Origin: JAJRXG01 sp038523965 | GTDB lineage: Bacteria; Bacteroidota; Bacteroidia; Chitinophagales; Saprospiraceae | DNA length: 64,000 nt | Assembly (NCBI GenBank): GCA_038523965.1 | Contig: JBCBIX010000002.1 | Coordinates: 26,834-90,833 of the forward strand | Direction of reading: 5' to 3' | Shown: positions 19,355-26,539 of the stretch, one piece after another | How positions within the stretch are numbered: position 1 is the stretch's first letter | Layout: each line of letters starts with the position of its first letter | The notes under the pieces: generated by a model | What the model saw: only the letters and a program-made list of their open reading frames with translations | What the model was told of the DNA's origin: nothing | The model's database searches: none | Made by a program: the position numbers and the translations under genes

Positions 19355-19377
19355 GGTGCGATTTTATCCGATTGATG

Positions 19378-19480
19378 AACCACCCAAAATTCGCTCCCAC
19401 TCTCGGCTCCTGAAATACATAGATCTATAGATATTTCAGGGGTTGGTCTATATAGATTTATATAGACCGGGTTGGATATA
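19378..19480 (-). repeat. Promoter cassette copy A with two nested palindromes
   Basis: About 103 bp repeated at 22093-22194 with only some seven differences. On the plus strand it contains CCTGAAAT ... ATTTCAGG around an inner ATAGATCTAT palindrome, and GGTCTATATA-GATT-TATATAGACC, a perfect 10-bp inverted repeat. The cassette ends 24 nt before the ATG of the hyalin-repeat gene. A GAATTTTG close to the ATG could be a degenerate -7 box. It is probably a regulator-binding site or structured leader. Confidence 0.75.
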
Positions 19481-19492
19481 ATCGTAAGGTCA

Positions 19493-22075
19493 TTAATCAC
19501 AGTCCGCGATATCCACCTGGAGTTGGCCACAGAATCCGATTTCAAAAGCAGGCTGAAAGACCACTTCTGTTCCTGCCGTAAATCTTACCGGTGCTACATG
19601 AAACAATCGCGCATCGCTGTTCAATCGCATTCCAGCCCTGAATGTGGACTGTTGACTACCCGTGACATCCTGGGAGGAGATGTCTTGGATGGCGATACAA
19701 TCTGATTTGATCTTTTGGATCTCCACAGATTGGACGCTCAGATCTACGCGCGGAGCGATAAGTAGGTGCCCGTCATCTATCTCTATATCACTACCGAACT
19801 GATCACTTCTCTTCGCATCACAGTCAAAAAAGGTATCGTACAATTGATAGAGGCCTGACGCATCTGGTTTATAGATATGGATGGCGCCACTCGACGCGAA
19901 TGAGCCATCTGCAAATGGAGCACCGATATATAGGTCCGTACCATCCCAAGCCAATGTCTGCCCAAATTTGGATTGGAATTCATCTTGTGGCGACTTAATC
20001 TCCTGGCTCAGCATCCATCCACCCAGGGCGTCGCGTTCGTAGATGAATACCTTGCTAATTCGTTGGTTGGTTGAAGTTCCTTGAACTTGATCATCCAAAG
20101 CACAGAACGCGAGTAGATCTCCTGATACTTTTGGATCTGTTGGTCGGAATCGATTAGGTGTCACTCCAGGGGGAGGTGCGATGCGTGTCGTTTCGTTCCA
20201 GTCTTGCGGGCTTGTACTATTGATCTTGAAAGTGAATATCTCGCCTTCCGTAACCAGCCCTCGCCGAGACATCGTTAGCACATCCTGTTCATATGAGACG
20301 ACAAATACCTCAATGGAACTTACAGGGTTTGCTGGTTTGACCTCATGGATGAGTTGGGAGGCTGGGGTGCCCGCGTTCAGGAGTTGGTAGACAAAGGCTG
20401 TGTCCGTTCGTTGAGCACTTACAGCTAACTCATCACCATTCAACTTGAGAGATTGGCCAAAGTCATTGCCGCCATTATGTGAGGGCTTGTTGATAATGTC
20501 TATTTGCCCCCAGTTATTGGCACCACCGCGGTCTTTGTGAAAGACAAAGACCTGACCCAAAGAGCTATTGCCATCAGGAGCTCCCACTACCAGAAATCCT
20601 CCATCTAAGCTCACGGATCGCCCGAAGTCCATCATTCTTTTGTCGCCTTGATTTGGGTTGATCTCTTTGACAAAGGTCCAGGCACCATTTGTGAATCGAA
20701 ACAGATCGATATCATTTTCAAATTTGCTACTGATGATCGCCCAATCCTGCCAGATATCAATGACGTAATCGCTATCATCAGACACATTATATGCACCAAG
20801 TGTCGTCAGCTGAGTCATGCAACTCCGCATCGCAGGAGAGGTCGAATAAAAGTAGCAACTGCCTCTCTCAAGGTCTGGGAAGGGATCGTCATCTGCTCCG
20901 ACCATTACATCTCCCATCGTATTGATCGCTATGCTTGTCCCAAAGTCAATGTATAGATCGCTGCGATCGGGAGCAGTTATACGATTTACTATTGTCCATG
21001 CACCGCTGACTTTTTCAAAGATGTATCCAGCACCTAATGTATCCTGGACAGCATCTTCCTCATCAGCACCTACTGCCAGGTGATCACCTTTCCATGAGAT
21101 GGCTGCTCCAAAGTTTTCGCCAAATCGTCCACTTGGAGAGATAATTGAGTCAATCACTCCCCAATTCGAAAGTCCTCCTTGATCCTTCTGATAGAACCTC
21201 AGAATTCCAGAAAATTGGCCATTGGGTGTAGAGGCGCGCGGTTCGGGTAAGAGGAGTGTATCATTTTTGATGATAGCCTCTGTCTTCCATGCTCCACCAT
21301 TGATCGGGAATGATGGAAAAATTTTCTTTTTGAAGTCCCATTCTTTCGCATCTGAGGGGTCTCGTTCGTAGACATAGTAGCTGCCAGTATTATTGCTTTC
21401 ATTGGCCCTGATGACGAGATAGTCATCGGTGATATCAATTTCGCGTCCAAAACCTTGGTTCAGCGTGCTATCATCTGCCGATAAGGTAGTTAACAAAGAC
21501 CACCGGTCATTTGCTCGTTGATAAATGCTTACCGTACCTCGACTCAGCTGTGAATTGAAGTTTCCAACCTGACCTATGGCGAGAAAAGACGTGGACAGAG
21601 AAATACCGATACCAAACCCCAAGTTGTTTTCGATCGTCTCTGGCTCGATGATTTGTACTAAACCCCACTGATCTTGACCTCCCAAGTCTCGTTGATAGAT
21701 TTCTATGCGCCCGTAGTTGAACTGGCTCATTTCAATGTTGTCATATCCGGAATCTCCAATGATGAGTACATCATCGAGTAGATCATAGGATGTGCCATAT
21801 CCCGACCCGGATCCTCGAAAAACTTTCCATTCTTTCCATGAGTTATCGGGCATCTTCCGATAGAGATATACCGCCCTGCCGCGACTTGCAGAACTCACTG
21901 CCCATTCTCCGCTCATCACACATCGATCACCAAAGTCGTCTTCTCCTACACCTGGAATGACCTTCTGGTTAAAGAGGTAGTTCTGTCCTTGACTTTGGCT
22001 ACAGATCAAGGCGAATAAACTGATCAGTACACATCGTCCAAGGTGCAAAACGGTCGAAGAGTATATAAGATCCAT
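19493..22075 (-). CDS. Large secreted FG-GAP (integrin-alpha-like) repeat protein
   Basis: 860 residues with a signal peptide (LISLFALICSQSQG-Q). About nine FG-GAP-like repeats are visible, each with a DFG/NFG start, a hydrophobic strand ending in VGAxxD, and a VFxYxKD finish (for example FGRSVSLDGGFLVVGAPDG and FGQTLAWDGTDLYIGAPFADG), as in seven-bladed integrin-type propellers. The C-terminal ~65 residues (FRAGMRLNSDARLFHVAPV, then AGTEVVFQPAFEIGFC) resemble the 3-coathanger module of the neighbour. No canonical T9SS sorting domain is present. It shares the palindromic promoter cassette with the 16682 gene, so the two are likely co-regulated. Possible adhesin; function inferred only. Confidence 0.8.
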   Translation of the reverse strand: MDLIYSSTVLHLGRCVLISLFALICSQSQGQNYLFNQKVIPGVGEDDFGDRCVMSGEWAVSSASRGRAVYLYRKMPDNSWKEWKVFRGSGSGYGTSYDLLDDVLIIGDSGYDNIEMSQFNYGRIEIYQRDLGGQDQWGLVQIIEPETIENNLGFGIGISLSTSFLAIGQVGNFNSQLSRGTVSIYQRANDRWSLLTTLSADDSTLNQGFGREIDITDDYLVIRANESNNTGSYYVYERDPSDAKEWDFKKKIFPSFPINGGAWKTEAIIKNDTLLLPEPRASTPNGQFSGILRFYQKDQGGLSNWGVIDSIISPSGRFGENFGAAISWKGDHLAVGADEEDAVQDTLGAGYIFEKVSGAWTIVNRITAPDRSDLYIDFGTSIAINTMGDVMVGADDDPFPDLERGSCYFYSTSPAMRSCMTQLTTLGAYNVSDDSDYVIDIWQDWAIISSKFENDIDLFRFTNGAWTFVKEINPNQGDKRMMDFGRSVSLDGGFLVVGAPDGNSSLGQVFVFHKDRGGANNWGQIDIINKPSHNGGNDFGQSLKLNGDELAVSAQRTDTAFVYQLLNAGTPASQLIHEVKPANPVSSIEVFVVSYEQDVLTMSRRGLVTEGEIFTFKINSTSPQDWNETTRIAPPPGVTPNRFRPTDPKVSGDLLAFCALDDQVQGTSTNQRISKVFIYERDALGGWMLSQEIKSPQDEFQSKFGQTLAWDGTDLYIGAPFADGSFASSGAIHIYKPDASGLYQLYDTFFDCDAKRSDQFGSDIEIDDGHLLIAPRVDLSVQSVEIQKIKSDCIAIQDISSQDVTGSQQSTFRAGMRLNSDARLFHVAPVRFTAGTEVVFQPAFEIGFCGQLQVDIADCD

Positions 22076-22092
22076 GAGCTGAGCGATTAATT

Positions 22093-22194
22093 AACCACCC
22101 AAAATTCGCTCCCCCTCTCGGCTCCTGAAATACATAGATCTATAGATATTTCAGGGGTCGGTCTATATAGATCTATATAGACGAGGCTGGATAT
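22093..22194 (-). repeat. Promoter cassette copy B with two nested palindromes
   Basis: Second copy of the 19378-19480 cassette, 18 nt upstream of the FG-GAP gene ATG. Here the second element is a perfect 22-bp palindrome (GTCTATATAGATCTATATAGAC). The substitution making this arm fully symmetric (GATT to GATC) keeps the dyad, which suggests the symmetry itself is selected. Confidence 0.75.
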
Positions 22195-22274
22195 CTACTC
22201 GTGCGCACCAAGCACTCCACACCACGGAATACTCTTCTCGAGACTCGATACCAACTCTCATTATACCATTACCT

Positions 22275-22297
22275 AAAAGTGAGATTTCTCACTTTTT
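22275..22297. promoter_or_regulatory. Perfect inverted repeat in the divergent intergenic region
   Basis: AAAAGTGAGA-TT-TCTCACTTTT, a perfect 10-bp inverted repeat with 2-nt spacer and a trailing T. It lies between the divergent FG-GAP gene and the DUF4856-imelysin operon, so it is more likely an operator for one or both than a terminator, though the T run would also allow transcript ending. The rest of 22195-22420 shows only the candidate promoter at 22362. Confidence 0.55.
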
Positions 22298-22361
22298 CAG
22301 CTATCAAAAATTAGGTATGTGACAGCTGGTTTTGATGAAGAGTGGCCTCTGAACAGACAGA

Positions 22362-22369
22362 TACTTTTG
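22362..22369 (+). promoter_or_regulatory. Candidate -7 box of the DUF4856-imelysin operon
   Basis: TACTTTTG matches TAnnTTTG and is followed by GC, as in the rpmH promoter. No convincing TTG lies at the usual distance (the nearest TTTG is 27 nt upstream), so activation by a regulator is possible. The ATG follows about 58 nt later. Confidence 0.4.
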
Positions 22370-22426
22370 CTCATCGAGAAATATGGCGTCGCCGCCACTT
22401 GATTAACGATCAGATTTTATTTGAAC

Positions 22427-23920
22427 ATGAGAATACTCAAACTTTCACTTGCATCAATTCTTCTTTACGGCCTATTCAGCATGATGTCCTGCACCAGTGA
22501 CCCATGCGAGGATGTCAATATCCCACCTGGTTTTACATGTGATGATGGGGATATCGTCTGTACTACCACCTGTGCTACAGGACAGGTCCTATCTATAGCA
22601 TGTGAGTGTATCACAGATGCCTCTTCACTTACTCCTGACCCATGTATCTCCACCACTTGTCCAGAGGGCACGGTTAAAGAAGCTCAGACTTGTAACTGCA
22701 TCGAAGTGATGCCTGTGACTGTGGTAGATGTGAATGCTGGATTTTTGTCAAGTAGTTTGGATGCCTTTGGTCTCATAGACTTAGGAGATTTTGATATTCC
22801 TGGTTTCTATGATATCGACGGAGCTTTTGCTCCCGGAGCCTATAACGGTCAGATCCGCCGAGTCGCACAGTTGAAGGAGATTGTCTCTGTCACGCGCGAC
22901 GAACCAATTACTATGGATATCCGAGCAGCACTCGAGAATGCTAATCGTGACCAGTTCACGACTGAGGCAGCCATGGGTAACTCTGACATTCGATCGAAAA
23001 TCGACGAACTCAACTTCGATAACGGCAATACAAGTGTTGCTGACGCATTCGCGGACTTAGCGGACATATTTGTTGCGTCCAGCGAAAATTTCGCGATTAC
23101 AGCCGCTAATGGTGTTGCTGGTATGATCACGACAGGTGACAAGAGACGTCACGTCAGTGCTAATGGCCTGGAATACGCTCAGATCTTAGAAAAAGGTCTG
23201 TATGGTCCACTCCTATATGATCAGATGGTGGATGATTACCTCAGACCAACGCAGTCAGGTCCCCAGAATTCTCGAGGTAATAATGAGTCTTCTACTGATA
23301 GCTACGGGAGCAATGGTACAGACCGACAGCACAGATGGGATGAAGCGTTCGGCTATCTCGCGGCTAATCCGATGACCTATCCAAATCCTGCTAATACATC
23401 GACTGGTGACGGAGACTTTATGGCGAACTACATCTATGACTTTAGCGATGAGACTGAGGAGGCCTTCGGGATCAACTTAGCGCAGCGGATCATGGATGCT
23501 TATGTCCTTGGTAGATCCATTCTGAAAGCAGGAGAAGGGTTTGGCCCGGCCGACGAATCAGTGAATGAAGCTGCCCTCGAAGCAGCACGTCAGGACATCA
23601 AGCTATATGTCGAAGCAGGGTTAGCGGCGGCGGCCTTCCATTACCTCAACTTGGCAATAGCAGATGTCACCGAAGACGATAAACTGCACCATCTCTCCGA
23701 GGCATATGGCTTTATCTATTCACTTTCGTTCAATTCTGAAGGACGCCTCACCGAAACTGAGGCATATGACGTACTCGAGGAGATCGGATGGCCAAGCGAT
23801 AACTCTACGCTCTCGGGCATCTACGATATCAATTTATGGGAGATCACCGATGAGCAGATGGAAGCAGCGCGTGTCAAGCTGAACGGCTCCTTCCCGGGCT
23901 TTATTAACGTGCCTTTTTAA
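22427..23920 (+). CDS. DUF4856 domain lipoprotein
   Basis: 497 residues from the ATG at 22427; a TTG six bases upstream is the other possible start. A lipoprotein signal peptide ends at FSMMSC. A Cys-rich linker follows (about 12 Cys within residues 24-95, with spacing such as CTTTCATG, CECI, TTCPEG and CNC), then a DUF4856 domain with VAQLKEIVS, AQILEKGLYGPLLYDQMVDD and HRWDEAFGYLAANP. The domain is alpha-helical and imelysin-related in neighbourhood. It is the first gene of an operon with an imelysin protein, an HTTM protein and a FecA-like TonB receptor, a grouping known in Bacteroidota and thought to serve iron or other metal uptake. Ligand unproven. Confidence 0.82.
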   Translation: MRILKLSLASILLYGLFSMMSCTSDPCEDVNIPPGFTCDDGDIVCTTTCATGQVLSIACECITDASSLTPDPCISTTCPEGTVKEAQTCNCIEVMPVTVVDVNAGFLSSSLDAFGLIDLGDFDIPGFYDIDGAFAPGAYNGQIRRVAQLKEIVSVTRDEPITMDIRAALENANRDQFTTEAAMGNSDIRSKIDELNFDNGNTSVADAFADLADIFVASSENFAITAANGVAGMITTGDKRRHVSANGLEYAQILEKGLYGPLLYDQMVDDYLRPTQSGPQNSRGNNESSTDSYGSNGTDRQHRWDEAFGYLAANPMTYPNPANTSTGDGDFMANYIYDFSDETEEAFGINLAQRIMDAYVLGRSILKAGEGFGPADESVNEAALEAARQDIKLYVEAGLAAAAFHYLNLAIADVTEDDKLHHLSEAYGFIYSLSFNSEGRLTETEAYDVLEEIGWPSDNSTLSGIYDINLWEITDEQMEAARVKLNGSFPGFINVPF

Positions 23921-23976
23921 TCAATAAACCTCTGGCGAATACTGGTTAAACCCCAGAACGCTTTCAACCATAAGAC

Positions 23977-25122
23977 ATGAGATCAATCGTTAAACTTTGG
24001 TTTTTGCTTATCGTCGGGCTTGGCCTCCTTGCGTCTGCATGTACAGACGATGAGCCGGCTCCTCCTATTGTTGTTGAACCGGACCCAGACCCAGACCCAG
24101 AGCCCGAACCTAATGAACCAGCAGTGGAGCCTACGATCTCAAACCTTTTGATTAATCAGGTGGATGAGGTTATCATACCTACGTATTTCGACTATCAAGA
24201 AAAAGTAGTATCGTTCACAGCTATCGTAGACGACTTCGTGTCAGCGCCTACGGAGAGCTCCCTCAATGCTGTTCGAGAGGCATATCTACAGGCCTATAGA
24301 TCATACCAAGCAGCCGCTGTACACAACTATTACGCTACGTCCAATGTGGACCTTGTAAACACGACCAATCTATATCCCATAGATGTCACTCTGCTTGACG
24401 AACTTATCTCATCAGAATCTTACAACTTCAACACTACAGCCCAGCGCCGTGCAAATGGATATCCCGCCTTGGACTATCTGCTGTATGGAGATCAGGATGT
24501 ATTGGCGGCTTTTGCCAATGACCCAAAAAGAACTGCTTTCCTTCAGGCCCTCGTGGGCGCGCTACAGACCAAGGCGGATGACTTAGTGCAGCGTTGGACC
24601 GGTACTCTTCGAGATAATTTCGTCAATAATGGGGGAGTGGCGCTCGGGAGTTCAGTTAGTGTCCAGCTTAATAGAAGTCTTGTCTACTACGAGGAGCATA
24701 TCCGGGGAAACAAGGTCGGATTGCCTATCGGTAGACTTGGACCCAACGATACTCCGATAGCACGTGATGCATCTAAGATCGAGAGCTATTACAAATCTCT
24801 ACAGGATAACAGCGACGAGACTGCTCTGGAGTTGGTTAGAGTAGCAGTCGAAGAGATGGAGGACATCTATCTGGGATCGACTTCAGAAGCAGGAGATGGA
24901 ATCGGATATGAAGACTTGCTATTAGCGGCCGACCAAGAGTCGCTCGATACAGATATCAAGGCGCAATACCAACAGATCTATGATCAGATCGCTGGTCGGA
25001 CACTGATTACTGGCGATGAGAACTTGTACAATAGCATTCAGGCCCTTATCACCCTGTATAAATCAGATTTGTTCCCAGTCCTGAACGTCCAGGACGCCGA
25101 TGGCGCTAACGACGGTGATTAA
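23977..25122 (+). CDS. Imelysin family lipoprotein
   Basis: 381 residues with lipobox LLASAC near residue 22. A strongly acidic Pro/Glu/Asp linker follows (VVEPDPDPDPEPEPNEP), then the helical imelysin domain with AYRSYQAAAVHNYY, ANGYPALDYLLYG (the position of the family GxHxxE-like motif) and a paired C-terminal half. Family knowledge: imelysin-like proteins are iron-regulated periplasmic or outer-membrane proteins related to IrpA and EfeO-type components. It lies 56 nt after the DUF4856 gene and is followed by a strong hairpin terminator before the HTTM gene. Confidence 0.88.
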   Translation: MRSIVKLWFLLIVGLGLLASACTDDEPAPPIVVEPDPDPDPEPEPNEPAVEPTISNLLINQVDEVIIPTYFDYQEKVVSFTAIVDDFVSAPTESSLNAVREAYLQAYRSYQAAAVHNYYATSNVDLVNTTNLYPIDVTLLDELISSESYNFNTTAQRRANGYPALDYLLYGDQDVLAAFANDPKRTAFLQALVGALQTKADDLVQRWTGTLRDNFVNNGGVALGSSVSVQLNRSLVYYEEHIRGNKVGLPIGRLGPNDTPIARDASKIESYYKSLQDNSDETALELVRVAVEEMEDIYLGSTSEAGDGIGYEDLLLAADQESLDTDIKAQYQQIYDQIAGRTLITGDENLYNSIQALITLYKSDLFPVLNVQDADGANDGD

Positions 25123-25151
25123 GCAGCAAATCAGTCTTACTTTGTAATAGT

Positions 25152-25188
25152 AAATAGGTGCCACAAGCGTGGTGCCTATTTTTATTTT
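25152..25188 (+). terminator. Intrinsic terminator/attenuator between imelysin and HTTM genes
   Basis: The stem AATAGGTGCCAC / GTGGTGCCTATT (two G-T wobbles, loop AAGC) is followed by TTTATTTT, 30 nt after the imelysin stop and 5 nt before the HTTM ATG. Position and form fit an intrinsic terminator that would lower, not abolish, expression of the downstream operon genes. Confidence 0.75.
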
Positions 25189-25192
25189 GGCA

Positions 25193-26539
25193 ATGAGAGA
25201 AAGGTCTATACAACTGAGGAACTGGCTTTTTGGGCGGGTCTCAATAGCGCCTTTAGTCGTATTTCGTATTGTCTTCGGCGCACTTCTTCTGTACAGTACC
25301 TATCGTACTTATAGCCAAGGCTGGATCCACGAGCTGTACATCGATCCAACATTTCACTTTGCATTTTTCCCTTGGGTTAGACCGTTACCTGGTGACGGCA
25401 TGTACTATGTTTTTGGGTTGCTGGGAGTAAGTTCATTGGGTATCATGCTGGGCTTTGGGTATCGTATCTGTGCGGTCTTATTCTTTCTCTTGTTTACTTA
25501 TGTCGAGCTGATCGACAAGACTTACTACCTCAATCACTACTATCTCGTTTCTATTCTTTCATTCTGGATGATCTGGGTGCCTGCACATCGCTGGTTTTCG
25601 ATGGATTTACTTCTGTTCCCGAGCATCCGTTCGACCACCTGTGCACGCTGGCAGATATGGATTTTCAGATGTCAGCTTTCGATTGTTTATTTTTTTGCTG
25701 GCCTTGCTAAGGTCAACTATGATTGGCTTTATCGTGCACAGCCCATGGCGACTTGGCTACCAGGGAAGCATCAACTTCCGGTGTTGGGTTCATTCATGCA
25801 CTTGAAGCTGGTGGCTTACTTGTTCAGTTGGGCGGGATGTGTCTATGATCTTACGATATGGATCTTTCTGCTGTGGAAGAAGACTCGTGTATTGGCCTAT
25901 ATCGGTGTCCTGGTCTTCCATATCATGACGGGCATCTTGTTTCCGAGGATTGGCATGTTCCCTTACATCATGATCACGTCTACCCTTATTTTCTTTTCGA
26001 GTGACTTTCACGAGCGTCTCCTCAGTCTAATAGGAGGTGGGTTAAAAGACGATCAGGTTACGTCAGCAGAGCTGAAGAGTGTGAGCCATGGTAGTCGATG
26101 GCCCACATGGCTTTTGATAGGCTATATGGTAGTTCAGTTGTTCTTGCCTCTACGATATCTGATGTATCCAGGCCACCTTTTTTGGAATGAACGTGGATAC
26201 CGACTGAGCTGGCGCGTCATGCTCATGGAGAAAAATGGGTATACATCGTTCATCGTGCGTGATCCGGTTCGAGATGTGCGAAGGGAGGTCGATCAGAGTA
26301 TATACTTGACTCCTTTTCAGGAGCAGCAGTTACGGTCCCAACCTGACATGATGATTCAGTTTGGACGGTACATCGGAGATCGATTTGTCGCTCAGCATGG
26401 TTATTCTCCAGAGGTATATGTCAAAAGTCGCATTTCACTGAACGCTCGTCGGAGCCAAGTCTTTACTGACGAGAACTATGATATCTATAACAATTCACAT
26501 CCTTTTCGCGATGGATGGATTCAAGCATACAAGAGATAG
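25193..26539 (+). CDS. HTTM domain membrane protein resembling vitamin K-dependent gamma-carboxylase
   Basis: 448 residues from the ATG at 25193; an in-frame GTG at 25169 is rejected because it sits inside the terminator stem. Several transmembrane helices. Residues matching human gamma-glutamyl carboxylase landmarks are visible: NHYYL with a His near 115 (cf. His160) and AGLAKVNYDWL with a Lys near 173 (cf. the catalytic-base Lys218). A downstream block GYRLSWRVMLMEK ... FIVRDP parallels the enzyme's YSWDMMVHS ... ITYRD. The HTTM family is widespread in bacteria with unproven activity. The gene abuts the TonB receptor directly. Confidence 0.8.
   Translation: MRERSIQLRNWLFGRVSIAPLVVFRIVFGALLLYSTYRTYSQGWIHELYIDPTFHFAFFPWVRPLPGDGMYYVFGLLGVSSLGIMLGFGYRICAVLFFLLFTYVELIDKTYYLNHYYLVSILSFWMIWVPAHRWFSMDLLLFPSIRSTTCARWQIWIFRCQLSIVYFFAGLAKVNYDWLYRAQPMATWLPGKHQLPVLGSFMHLKLVAYLFSWAGCVYDLTIWIFLLWKKTRVLAYIGVLVFHIMTGILFPRIGMFPYIMITSTLIFFSSDFHERLLSLIGGGLKDDQVTSAELKSVSHGSRWPTWLLIGYMVVQLFLPLRYLMYPGHLFWNERGYRLSWRVMLMEKNGYTSFIVRDPVRDVRREVDQSIYLTPFQEQQLRSQPDMMIQFGRYIGDRFVAQHGYSPEVYVKSRISLNARRSQVFTDENYDIYNNSHPFRDGWIQAYKR

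Noticed and set aside
24085..24120. Short tandem repeat in the imelysin gene as a microsatellite
   Set aside because: The repeats encode an acidic Pro linker in frame after the lipobox, a normal lipoprotein tether, so it is treated as protein sequence.
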